Positions 8,891 through 15,483 of a DNA stretch of 38,375 nucleotides are shown here, one piece after another. This DNA comes from Leptospira sp. (GTDB lineage: Bacteria; Spirochaetota; Leptospiria; Leptospirales; Leptospiraceae). The stretch's first letter is position 1, and every line of letters begins with the position of its first letter. The stretch is from positions 1-38,375 of the forward strand of contig JAACWH010000048.1 in the NCBI GenBank assembly GCA_009991425.1, given 5' to 3'. A program made the position numbers and the translations under genes. Below the pieces are notes generated by a model that worked only from the letters and a program-made list of their open reading frames with translations, was not told the DNA's origin and did no database searches.

Positions 8891-9759
8891 GCTAAATCAT
8901 CCCAACCATGAGGCAAGTGAATCAATTCCTGTTCTCTTTCATCTGATAAGTCAGAAATAAATTGAATAATTTTAGGTTTAATTGCACTTAGGTGTTCTTC
9001 TGAATCAGAAATTATTTGTAGGATATCATCCAGGCTAAAATATTTCCACTCTGATTTAGGAGCTGATACTTTTACCTCACCTCGGAAATCTAGAAATGTA
9101 AAATTACCATTTTTGTTTTGTAGAATGGAATCAATAGAAACAGGAGATGCTAAAATTAAATTTTCTTTGCCGACTTCATAATCTTCCCAAAAGGAGGTAG
9201 AAATACTAAATTGATTAGAAAGCTCTTTCAATCTTACAGAGTTTCTTCCAACTAGAGTAACCTTTCTATTCTTTTTCAAAAGATGCGGTATGATAGCCTG
9301 CGCTAATTTGCCAGTTCCAAATATTGTAACATCTTCTTCTGTTGGTAAAAGTAAATCAGCTATTCCACCGTAAGAAACTCTTCCATGGCCATGAAGGAAT
9401 TCGGAACGAACCATTTTGCAATGTTCTAAAATCTGATCTCTGAGTTTTACAAAAAAATCTTTAAGTTGGTTTTGAACAATGAAATTAGGTGAAAATTTTT
9501 CTTTAAATTGGGAAAGGACTTCTGATTCACCGAAGGCTTTGGACCGAACTCCAGAGGCGACCTCTAGCAAAAAGCGATAGGCCTCGTAGCCTGAATAAAT
9601 TTCATATTTTGAGATTTCTGGAAATTGGTAGAAAGAGGCAATTCTGGCATCGCTAACATAGATTGATCTTTGGCAAGTGTGCCAAGATTCAAATTCAGGA
9701 AAATCCAATGGTTTCTCTAGGACTTTATCTGTATGTATTAAAATGAGGTTCGACCACAT
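8875..9759 (-). CDS. hemA: Glutamyl-tRNA reductase (short form)
   Basis: HemA reduces glutamyl-tRNA(Glu) to glutamate-1-semialdehyde, the committed step of the C5 route. The catalytic cysteine C29 lies in WHTCQRS, corresponding to the canonical TCNR. FLLEVASGVRSKAFGESEVL matches the conserved substrate/tRNA block, and an NADPH-binding Rossmann segment follows (DVTIFGTGKLAQAI). The protein is only 294 aa, against roughly 400-450 in most bacteria; the C-terminal helical dimerisation domain appears to be missing or much reduced. It is the first gene of the minus-strand hem operon and has a hem-box 31 bases upstream of its ATG. An AAGGAA ribosome binding site is present but distant (about 12 bases). 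Confidence 0.88.
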   Translation of the reverse strand: MWSNLILIHTDKVLEKPLDFPEFESWHTCQRSIYVSDARIASFYQFPEISKYEIYSGYEAYRFLLEVASGVRSKAFGESEVLSQFKEKFSPNFIVQNQLKDFFVKLRDQILEHCKMVRSEFLHGHGRVSYGGIADLLLPTEEDVTIFGTGKLAQAIIPHLLKKNRKVTLVGRNSVRLKELSNQFSISTSFWEDYEVGKENLILASPVSIDSILQNKNGNFTFLDFRGEVKVSAPKSEWKYFSLDDILQIISDSEEHLSAIKPKIIQFISDLSDEREQELIHLPHGWDDLACYQN

Positions 9760-9790
9760 ACTAATATTCTATTCCTTTTCATATCCTGAG

Positions 9791-9806
9791 TGTCACAAAA
9801 TTGTCA
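9791..9806 (-). promoter_or_regulatory. hem-box: predicted HemR operator
   Basis: Read on the minus strand this is TGACA-ATTTTG-TGACA, an exact match to the direct-repeat hem-box TGACA-N6-TGACA described as the binding site of the leptospiral OmpR/PhoB-type regulator HemR, which controls the heme-synthesis operon and heme oxygenase. It sits 31 bases before the hemA start, in the 106-base gap shared with the divergent DUF2721 gene. The match is seen directly; function is inferred from the published motif as I recall it. hemKR themselves are not in the window. Confidence 0.8.
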
Positions 9807-9865
9807 GATAAATTAAAAAATTTCTTCTGAATAAATTTAATTTAAAATATTATGTCCTTAAACGT

Positions 9866-10270
9866 ATGCAAATTAGTACACCAGGCTTACTTTTCCCAGC
9901 AATTTCACTATTAATGCTTGCTTATACAAATCGCTTTCTTGGTCTAGCAAGTCTTATGCGACAAATTCTATCAAAATTTCAGGAACATGGTAAGCATTCT
10001 GATTGGCAACAAATCGATAACCTGCGCTTTAGAATCTCACTGCTTCGCTATACACAAGCCATGGGTGTAAGCAGTTTATTGCTATGCACAGCTTCTATCT
10101 TTTCAATTTTTTTAGGATCTGATCAAGGTGCCAGGATCTTTTTTGCAGCAGCAGTTATTTTTATGGCAGTATCGCTTTGTCTTTCCCTATGGGAAATTCA
10201 TCTATCAGTAGTTTCTTTAGATATAGAGATAAGTAATATTAAATCTAAAAATAATAAAGGAAAAAAGTAA
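9866..10270 (+). CDS. DUF2721 family membrane protein
   Basis: A 134-aa protein with an N-terminal hydrophobic segment (LLFPAISLLMLAYTNRF), a cytoplasmic-looking amphipathic central part with LRFRISLLRY, and two adjacent membrane helices near residues 70-112. The pattern, with the characteristic NRFLGLASLMR and RI.LLRYTQ segments, matches DUF2721, whose function is unknown. The C-terminus is lysine-rich. It is divergent from hemA and shares the hem-box region, so it might respond to HemR; that is inference. No good ribosome binding site is visible upstream. It converges on the next gene with 5 bases between stops. Confidence 0.7.
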   Translation: MQISTPGLLFPAISLLMLAYTNRFLGLASLMRQILSKFQEHGKHSDWQQIDNLRFRISLLRYTQAMGVSSLLLCTASIFSIFLGSDQGARIFFAAAVIFMAVSLCLSLWEIHLSVVSLDIEISNIKSKNNKGKK

Positions 10271-10275
10271 TGGTC

Positions 10276-10590
10276 TTAACGTCTCGGATGACCGTTTCCA
10301 TGACCTCTGCCACCTTCCTTGCCTTGGTGGTTATTACTGCCATTGCTACGACTGCCATCCGATCTTCCTGGACGACCATTTCCATTTTGTATACCTGGTG
10401 AATGGTTATTAGATTGGCTACCAGGATTCCCATAGCTGGTTCCTGGAGTTCCTGTTCCCGATCCAGGATTACCATTGTTTGTACCTGGATTGCCGTACGA
10501 AGTGGACGGTCCACCTAAGTAACCATCGCTTTGAGAGAAAACACTTAATGGAAATAACAAGAAAAAACTTAAAGTGATTATAATTTTCAT
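10276..10590 (-). CDS. Small exported Gly/Asn/Pro-rich low-complexity protein
   Basis: Residues 1-19 form a clear signal peptide ending VFSQS. The remaining 85 residues are low complexity, rich in Gly, Asn, Ser and Pro, with imperfect repeats of the form (S/N)YGNPG, NNGNPG, GTGTPG and SYGNPG, and a C-terminal basic/histidine tail (RGHGNGHPRR). I recognise no domain. An AAGGA ribosome binding site lies about 10 bases before the ATG. Another open frame through the same stretch on the same strand is an artefact of the biased composition. The protein probably sits in the periplasm or outside the cell; its function is unknown. Confidence 0.7.
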   Translation of the reverse strand: MKIIITLSFFLLFPLSVFSQSDGYLGGPSTSYGNPGTNNGNPGSGTGTPGTSYGNPGSQSNNHSPGIQNGNGRPGRSDGSRSNGSNNHQGKEGGRGHGNGHPRR

Positions 10591-10658
10591 GAATTCATTT
10601 CCTTCTAGGTTATTGGACGCTATAAGCTCTTAATATGAATTAACAAATTGAACTACTA

Positions 10659-10800
10659 TGGTAGGTTTTTTTCTTGCTAATTTTCTATTTTCAAAAATAG
10701 TGGAATTGTCATCAGGGAGGAAACAGGTGTGACTCCTGTGCTGACCCGCAACGGTGTGTGGTTGATAATTTGTTTACCTACCACGAGCCCGATCTTCCCC
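10659..10800 (+). promoter_or_regulatory. Cobalamin (B12) riboswitch aptamer
   Basis: The core from 10717 to 10755 carries the cobalamin-riboswitch (B12 box) consensus: GGAAACAGGTGTGACTCC, then GCTGACCCGCAACGGTG, followed at 10785-10800 by a GAGCC-type 3' segment. TGGTAGGT at 10659-10666 pairs perfectly with ACCTACCA at 10776-10783, closing the structure. It faces the exported-protein gene at 11082; no other plus-strand gene starts nearby. The gene-free stretch 10591-11081 is filled by this aptamer, two further hairpins and an A+T-rich leader. Sub-class and ligand cannot be settled by eye. Confidence 0.85.
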
Positions 10801-10832
10801 GTTCAGAAATTCTCGCGGAATAGAAACTGAAC
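10801..10832 (+). promoter_or_regulatory. Hairpin abutting the 3' end of the B12 riboswitch
   Basis: GTTCAG (10801-10806) pairs with CTGAAC (10827-10832), with an inner ATTC/GAAT stem. It directly follows the aptamer core and could be one of its peripheral helices. Confidence 0.5.
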
Positions 10833-10842
10833 ACACTCAAAA

Positions 10843-10878
10843 GCCCTGCTTAAGTTAAATAACTTACCCGCAGCAGGC
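10843..10878 (+). promoter_or_regulatory. Hairpin, possible riboswitch expression platform
   Basis: GCCCTGCT plus TAAGTT (10843-10856) pairs with AACTTA (10861-10866) and AGCAGGC (10872-10878), with an AAAT loop and a CCCGC bulge. It lies between the aptamer and the GC-rich hairpin at 10884 and may be the switching element. That role is inference. Confidence 0.45.
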
Positions 10879-10883
10879 ATTGA

Positions 10884-10918
10884 GGGGGCCCCGAGGACAA
10901 ATAGACTCCGGGGCTCCC
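10884..10918 (+). terminator. GC-rich hairpin downstream of the B12 riboswitch
   Basis: The left arm, a run of five G, four C and GAG (10884-10895), pairs with CTCCGGGGCTCCC (10906-10918) with one bulged C and one G-U pair, around a 10-base loop. It is conspicuously GC-rich for this window. It is followed by GAGGAAAACTTTT, not a clean U-tract, so it may be a weak intrinsic terminator or a different structural element of the leader. Confidence 0.5.
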
Positions 10919-11043
10919 GAGGAAAACTTTTAATCAGCAATTTCTTTGTTTTGTTTCTGCAAAAGTATGAGGAATTAATATAGCTTAGATTATTATTGAA
11001 TTCTTATAATATTCTAATATTATAATGATTATATTTTCCTTTC

Positions 11044-11076
11044 TTCTCCGGAGCAAATAATTAAAAACCAGGAGAA
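11044..11076 (+). promoter_or_regulatory. Possible ribosome-binding-site sequestering hairpin
   Basis: TTCTCC (11044-11049) is complementary to GGAGAA (11071-11076), which contains the GGAG ribosome binding site of the gene starting at 11082. Pairing would hide that site. An alternative is the local palindrome CTCCGGAG (11046-11053). The complementarity is visible; regulation is inference. Confidence 0.35.
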
Positions 11077-11081
11077 TTAAA

Positions 11082-11684
11082 ATGAATTTAATTCAAAATT
11101 TACAGACAAACAAAATAACCATTCGTAATATCGTAGTCGCAGTTATTGCTTCTGCAATGTTCACTTTTTGTAGCAACCCAAACCAAGTAGACCAAAGCAA
11201 AGCAGATCAGAGTTTATTCTTGGGTTTATTAGCTGGACAAGCACAGGAATTAAACAGAGATTTCATTTTAAATGGTCAGTGGAATGAATTTACAGGCAAT
11301 GGTACGACTTCAAATACTATTCTTACAGTTTCTGGAAAGTCTGGTAGTAAGGGTTTACTACTAAGTGATAGTTCAGGATTTGGAGGATTTTCTTCTTGTT
11401 CAATATTAGAAAAATTTGAAAATAACGCAGGTTATTATATAACTCAAAATCCAATCAATAATGGAGCTTGTTTTACTGGAGATACGAACAAGGGAAAATA
11501 TTTCAAAGTAGTATTTTTTAAAAATACAGATAAAGCAAATTCGTATTGGTATTGTAATTTGAATGCATCAGCATCTAAAAATTCAATAGAAGAAGCAGAA
11601 GCTGTAGAAGACAATGCAGTAAGAACAAGCCCAGGTAGTTCAGGTTGTGGTAGTTTCTCCTGGTCTAGAATAGAGAAAAGGTAA
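11082..11684 (+). CDS. Exported cysteine-containing protein, probable lipoprotein, downstream of a B12 riboswitch
   Basis: This is a 200-aa protein I cannot assign to a family. Residues 14-29 are hydrophobic and end in MFTFC, so C30 could be a lipidated cysteine under the loose leptospiral rules, although Phe before the Cys is unusual. The mature part is rich in Asn, Ser and Gly, with four more cysteines (in FSSCS, NGACF, YWYCN and SSGCG) that could form two disulfides, and ends in SFSWSRIEKR. A GGAG ribosome binding site lies 7 bases before the ATG. The B12 riboswitch 282 bases upstream on the same strand suggests control by cobalamin, and hence a possible role in binding or taking up cobalamin at the cell surface. 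An A+T-rich stretch at 10990-11035 could also hold a promoter, in which case the riboswitch might not govern it. Confidence 0.7.
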   Translation: MNLIQNLQTNKITIRNIVVAVIASAMFTFCSNPNQVDQSKADQSLFLGLLAGQAQELNRDFILNGQWNEFTGNGTTSNTILTVSGKSGSKGLLLSDSSGFGGFSSCSILEKFENNAGYYITQNPINNGACFTGDTNKGKYFKVVFFKNTDKANSYWYCNLNASASKNSIEEAEAVEDNAVRTSPGSSGCGSFSWSRIEKR

Positions 11685-11735
11685 AACAAAGGGTAAATAT
11701 TTAAAGAAGTTAGGTTCTAAAAAATAAACTAACTA

Positions 11736-12023
11736 TCAATTAAACGGGTTTCCCGGTGGGGAGCCCGTCGCTCCAAATGTTGTTGTTCCTGTAGCTCCGC
11801 CAGGTGCAGAGCCTACAGCTCCTGAACTAGATGCTCCTGGGTTATTTTGAGAATTTGATAAATTTGTATTCGAAGATGCTGGGCTAGATTGATTCACAGA
11901 ATTATTGGAATCGTTAACAAGATCCAGGACAGGTTCAGTAGAAATCACTATGTCTTGGTTGCATCCAATTAATCCACATACTAGGATAAATACGATTGCG
12001 AAATGTTTAAGGTTTTTATTCAT
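11736..12023 (-). CDS. Small Ser/Asn/Gly-rich lipoprotein
   Basis: I choose the ATG at 12023, which has a GGAG ribosome binding site 8 bases upstream; the frame continues to 12080 without support. The 95-aa product starts MNKNLKHFAIV and has a hydrophobic core ending in the lipobox CGLIGC, giving a lipidated Cys at residue 21. The mature protein is low complexity: an Asn/Ser-rich linker and a Gly/Ala/Thr/Pro-rich tail ending GSPPGNPFN. No domain is recognised. It converges on the riboswitch-associated gene. Function is unknown. Confidence 0.7.
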   Translation of the reverse strand: MNKNLKHFAIVFILVCGLIGCNQDIVISTEPVLDLVNDSNNSVNQSSPASSNTNLSNSQNNPGASSSGAVGSAPGGATGTTTFGATGSPPGNPFN

Positions 12024-12249
12024 ATGAGTTCTCCAAGATGATGGGATCATGTTTGTTTTTAAAATTATTTTCATAACCATAGGATTGAATCTTGCACATC
12101 ATCATACCCTTAAATTTACAAAAATAATTTTGAAAATCAAGAAAAATATTAAAATAATTTCTGTATTCTGGTCATAACAATACGATTAGGCAGCTTTCCA
12201 TTATAAAACAATCTCTTGAAAATAGATGAATTGCAAGAATACTAGACAT

Positions 12250-13293
12250 ATGGAATATCGAAATCTTGGAAAAACAGATCTAAAAGTAAGTGCAATATGC
12301 TTAGGAACAATGACTTGGGGCAATCAGAATACTGAAATTGATGGTCATGAACAAATGGATTATGCCTTGGAAGCAGGGATTAATTTTTTTGACACTGCTG
12401 AAATGTACGCAGTCCCACCTTCTCCAGATACCTATGGAAAGACAGAATCGATAATCGGGAATTGGTTCGCTAAGAAAAAAAATCGTGATAAAGTAATTCT
12501 CGCATCAAAAATCGCAGGGCCAGGTCTTAGATGGGTCAGAGGCGGAAACTACCAAATTGATAGAAAAAATATTTTAGAGGCATTAGAAGCTTCTTTAAAA
12601 AGGCTTCAAACAGATTACATTGATCTTTACCAATTGCATTGGCCGAACCGTGGCTCTTACCATTTTGGTCAAATTTGGGGCTATAATCCTAATGGAACTA
12701 ATACAAATGAAGTTTTGGACAACATGCACGAAGTTTTGGAAACTTTGCAAGAATGTATGAATTCTGGAAAGATACGTAACATTGGTTTGTCGAATGAAAC
12801 TGCTTGGGGCATCATGCAGTACCTAAGAATTTCAGGAGAGAAAAATCTACCAAGAATGGTTTCCGTTCAAAATGAATACAGTTTGCTTTATAGAACCCAT
12901 GAACCAGATTTATTTGAAATCAGTATGAGGGAAAATGTCGGACTTCTTGCCTGGTCACCACTTGCTACAGGAATGCTAACAGGAAAATATGCAAATGGCA
13001 AAGTTCCTGATGGAACAAGATGGACTATGATTCGCAAGCAAAACCAACGCAACACAGCCCAAGCTCACAAAGCTGTAGATGCATATCTGCAAATTGCCAA
13101 AAAGTATAATCTGGATCCAGGGCAGTTGGCGCTCGCATTTGTGACAAGTAGACCTTTTGTTACAGCAAATATTATTGGTGCTACAACAATGGAGCAATTG
13201 AAATCGAATATTGATTCTATTAATGTAAAAATAACACCTGAAATATTAAAAGATATCGACAAGGTTCGACGAGACTTTCCAATTCCTTACTAA
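12250..13293 (+). CDS. Aldo/keto reductase, Tas-like
   Basis: An NADPH-dependent aldo/keto reductase of the Tas/YhdN type. The ATG at 12250 gives the family N-terminus MEYRNLGKTDLKVS; the frame also runs to an ATG at 12226. The motifs include LGTMTWG, GINFFDTAEMY with the catalytic Asp and Tyr, LASKIAGPG with the catalytic Lys, YIDLYQLHWP, RNIGLSNE and SVQNEYSLL. The C-terminal cofactor segment includes IIGATTMEQLKSNI. At 347 aa it has the Tas length, with the extra loop after the Tyr (PSPDTYGKTE). The substrate is unknown. It is monocistronic and ends before a hairpin at 13309. Confidence 0.9.
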   Translation: MEYRNLGKTDLKVSAICLGTMTWGNQNTEIDGHEQMDYALEAGINFFDTAEMYAVPPSPDTYGKTESIIGNWFAKKKNRDKVILASKIAGPGLRWVRGGNYQIDRKNILEALEASLKRLQTDYIDLYQLHWPNRGSYHFGQIWGYNPNGTNTNEVLDNMHEVLETLQECMNSGKIRNIGLSNETAWGIMQYLRISGEKNLPRMVSVQNEYSLLYRTHEPDLFEISMRENVGLLAWSPLATGMLTGKYANGKVPDGTRWTMIRKQNQRNTAQAHKAVDAYLQIAKKYNLDPGQLALAFVTSRPFVTANIIGATTMEQLKSNIDSINVKITPEILKDIDKVRRDFPIPY

Positions 13294-13308
13294 GAGAGAA
13301 GTTTTGAT

Positions 13309-13337
13309 GGGAGTCTTTATAAAAACTAAAGACTCCC
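13309..13337 (+). terminator. Hairpin after aldo/keto reductase gene
   Basis: GGGAGTCTTTA (13309-13319) pairs perfectly with TAAAGACTCCC (13327-13337), an 11-bp stem with a 7-base loop, 16 bases after the stop codon. No U-tract follows, so it may act by another route or mainly protect the 3' end. The rest of 13338-13588 shows no gene, only A+T-rich DNA and a weak 6-bp hairpin at 13546-13567. Confidence 0.6.
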
Positions 13338-13588
13338 TAATAGCTAGACCTAACTATAATTTATACAAATTTTCAATAATAGGTGGTTTAGATCCTGTTT
13401 TATGGATTCTTATTTTAAATTCCTGCTTTAATTTTCTAGTAAATAGAATATTCACAACCTAGTTACAAGACTGCGATTTCCAAATTTTTTACAGAATCCT
13501 TAATTTTATCAAATTAGCCCGCTAACCTCTCCACTAAAAACTATGACACTTTTCAATCAGTAAGTGTATGTAAGTGAAAGAGGAAAAA

Positions 13589-13747
13589 ATGAGTAAAAAA
13601 TCAAAAACAACTAAACAAGATTTCACTGATGAAAAACCAAATGAGCCACCTTTGACTTTAGCAGAAAGAATGTTCTTTGAACAGTTTAACCAGCATTTAG
13701 AAGGAAAAGAAACAAATGAATATCCTAAGATGTTGGAAGATATATAG
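13589..13747 (+). CDS. Small acidic hypothetical protein (52 aa)
   Basis: An ATG follows an AGAGG ribosome binding site by 5 bases and opens a 52-codon frame ending at TAG. The product begins MSKKSKTTKQDF, becomes acidic, and has PPLTLAERMFFEQFNQHLEG in its middle. I recognise no family. A similar pattern of Thr, Glu, two Phe and Glu occurs in the next gene, which suggests the two small proteins may be related. The good ribosome binding site and the codon pattern make it more likely real than not. Confidence 0.55.
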   Translation: MSKKSKTTKQDFTDEKPNEPPLTLAERMFFEQFNQHLEGKETNEYPKMLEDI

Positions 13748-13874
13748 TTTGATCTCTTTGTCCCACTTTTATGAGCAAAGAGTAGTTTAAAAAGTGGGGC
13801 GAAGGATAACTAGAAGGAAAGCGAAGAATCTACAAAGTAAAGAACGAATATAAAAACTAAGGAAAAATTGAAGC

Positions 13875-14174
13875 ATGAAATCAGAAAACTTACCAAGGAA
13901 TTACTTGAAGAAACACACGGACGACTGGACAGATCAGGATCGAGAGGAACAGGATCGGTATCTCGAAGCGAAGATTCAGGAGGAGGAAGAGCAGGGAATA
14001 ACGGAGGATTGGTCGGATGGGGATAATAAACCAACTTTCATGGAGCAAGCCTTTCTAGAATTTTTGGAGAAGACCGAGAAAGATAATGCAGAGATAAAAT
14101 CTTCCTTGCATGGGCAGCTTCCGCAGCCACCTCATAAACCAATTTTCTATCCGAAAGGCTTGCTAAATCTTTAA
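13875..14174 (+). CDS. Small acidic hypothetical protein (99 aa)
   Basis: A 99-aa hydrophilic, strongly acidic protein with no signal peptide. The N-terminal half contains KKHTDDWTDQDREEQDRYLE and a run of four Glu; the middle has KPTFMEQAFLEFLEKTEKDN, predicted helical; the C-terminus is proline-rich (PQPPHKPIFYPKG). An AAGGA ribosome binding site lies upstream at slightly long spacing. It lies 127 bases after the 52-aa gene on the same strand and shares a short motif with it. No family is recognised. A frame on the opposite strand here is an artefact. Confidence 0.6.
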   Translation: MKSENLPRNYLKKHTDDWTDQDREEQDRYLEAKIQEEEEQGITEDWSDGDNKPTFMEQAFLEFLEKTEKDNAEIKSSLHGQLPQPPHKPIFYPKGLLNL

Positions 14175-14181
14175 AAGATTA

Positions 14182-14214
14182 TCATGAGATAAAACAATTT
14201 GATTTATCTCATGA
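14182..14214. terminator. Bidirectional terminator hairpin between convergent genes
   Basis: TCATGAGATAAA (14182-14193) pairs perfectly with TTTATCTCATGA (14203-14214), a 12-bp stem with a 9-base loop. It lies 7 bases after the plus-strand gene and 15 bases beyond the stop of the minus-strand peptidase gene, so it can serve both transcripts. Confidence 0.75.
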
Positions 14215-14229
14215 CTTAATTCAAATTTT

Positions 14230-15483
14230 TTAGAATCTTGGTAAAGTGTTCGCCCATATTTTTTCAGAATCTTGAATTACCTTGGTTCGCCACTTTGAAG
14301 AAGAAGGAAAGAACATTTCTCGGTAATTTGCTCGAATTTTTTCTCTTTCTTCTTCATCAGCATAACCATTCCAGAACCCTTGGTTCTCTAAAATAGTTCT
14401 GTGGATAGATTCAATAGCACCAGTTGTAGTTTGCGAATTCAATGTTCCAAATTCAAAAACCATAGGTATACATTCCTCAATTTGGGGGAATAAATTGCAA
14501 ATATGGGTGGATAGTTCACCAGTGACTGTATAAAAATCATCATTGGAAGCCCAATCTATTTGATAGCCTTGGAATATAGTTTCTGTTAGATTGCGAACGG
14601 TTTCATTTTTAGGATCACTTGGAAATAGATGCAATTTCCCTCTTTCGCCGTATCCAGTGTGTAGATCTACCAGCAGTATTTTTTTGGAAGAGCCGACTTT
14701 CTCTCTGAAAAGTTTATCCAAAGGATTTCGCAAAGGTTCAAAAGCTTGCCCACCAAAATAAATCCCCTCAGGATATTCATATTGACCTTGTAAGGCAGCT
14801 TGTTTCAAAGCACTCATTCCTTGAGTTGCAATATTGTAGATCGCTTTAATAATAAAAAATCGATTTCCAAAATCGCTAGTATCAGCTGAACCCTTTGGAT
14901 TGAGAAGATCGGAAATCTTAGGATAACCTTCGTTTTTCGTAAGGAATAAAGCTTCAGTTTTACCAAAATTTCTGTTAAGATCCACATTATTCTCTGTTAC
15001 TCGTCTGAAATTTCGAAATCCATAGGGATTTAAACTATGAACAATTAGTACAGAAGTATTGTCTTTGTTAATGAAATTGGGATAAATTTTGTCTATAAAA
15101 TTTTGCTGCACTGCTGTTCCGGTAGCTGCCTCACCACCATGGATACCTGATGTGATGATTAAGGTTTTCTCATTCCTTTTAAAAGAAGCAAAAAAGATAT
15201 AATCTACTGTCAAATCAGAATCTGATCCAGGAATTCCAAAAGACCCATAGGTAGCATTTGGATATTCTGCTGAAATTTGATCATAGCTTTCTCGAAAAAA
15301 CTTTCGACTATCTTCGTAATTTTCTCTATAATATGCCAAAGACTCTTCATTAGATTCCACATTTAAATCGGAATCCAAGTCACTGTTGCAGTTGACGACT
15401 TGGAAAAATATTGTATTTGCGATTAGTAATTTAAGAACAATAAATCGAAAAAATATGAATTGTTTATTTAACATAAGTTTCAT
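14230..15483 (-). CDS. DUF2817 (M14-like) metallopeptidase, probable lipoprotein
   Basis: A 417-aa exported protein whose catalytic domain matches DUF2817, a branch of the M14 zinc carboxypeptidase / aspartoacylase clan. Zinc ligands are H115 and E118 in TSGIHGGEAATG and H275 in LLVDLHTGYGERG; N170-R171 in NNVDLNRNFG would bind the substrate carboxylate, and E344 in PMVFEFGT is the likely general base. All key residues are present, so it should be active. The N-terminus has a hydrophobic signal ending QVVNC, with C32 a candidate lipidation site. Its ATG overlaps the stop of the upstream phosphodiesterase gene (ATGA), so the two are coupled. The substrate is unknown. Confidence 0.85.
   Translation of the reverse strand: MKLMLNKQFIFFRFIVLKLLIANTIFFQVVNCNSDLDSDLNVESNEESLAYYRENYEDSRKFFRESYDQISAEYPNATYGSFGIPGSDSDLTVDYIFFASFKRNEKTLIITSGIHGGEAATGTAVQQNFIDKIYPNFINKDNTSVLIVHSLNPYGFRNFRRVTENNVDLNRNFGKTEALFLTKNEGYPKISDLLNPKGSADTSDFGNRFFIIKAIYNIATQGMSALKQAALQGQYEYPEGIYFGGQAFEPLRNPLDKLFREKVGSSKKILLVDLHTGYGERGKLHLFPSDPKNETVRNLTETIFQGYQIDWASNDDFYTVTGELSTHICNLFPQIEECIPMVFEFGTLNSQTTTGAIESIHRTILENQGFWNGYADEEEREKIRANYREMFFPSSSKWRTKVIQDSEKIWANTLPRF

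Noticed and set aside
10245..10514. Open frame on the minus strand within the Gly/Asn-rich gene
   Set aside because: It is another frame of the same low-complexity DNA. The 10276-10590 frame has a signal peptide and a ribosome binding site; this one has neither.
11700..11730. Weak GTTAG/CTAAC hairpin between the two convergent lipoprotein-type genes
   Set aside because: The stem is short and A+T-rich with internal mismatches; too weak to call a terminator.
13810..14034. Minus-strand frame opposite the 99-aa acidic protein
   Set aside because: It has a Pro/Ser-rich antisense composition and no ribosome binding site. The plus-strand frame looks like the real gene.
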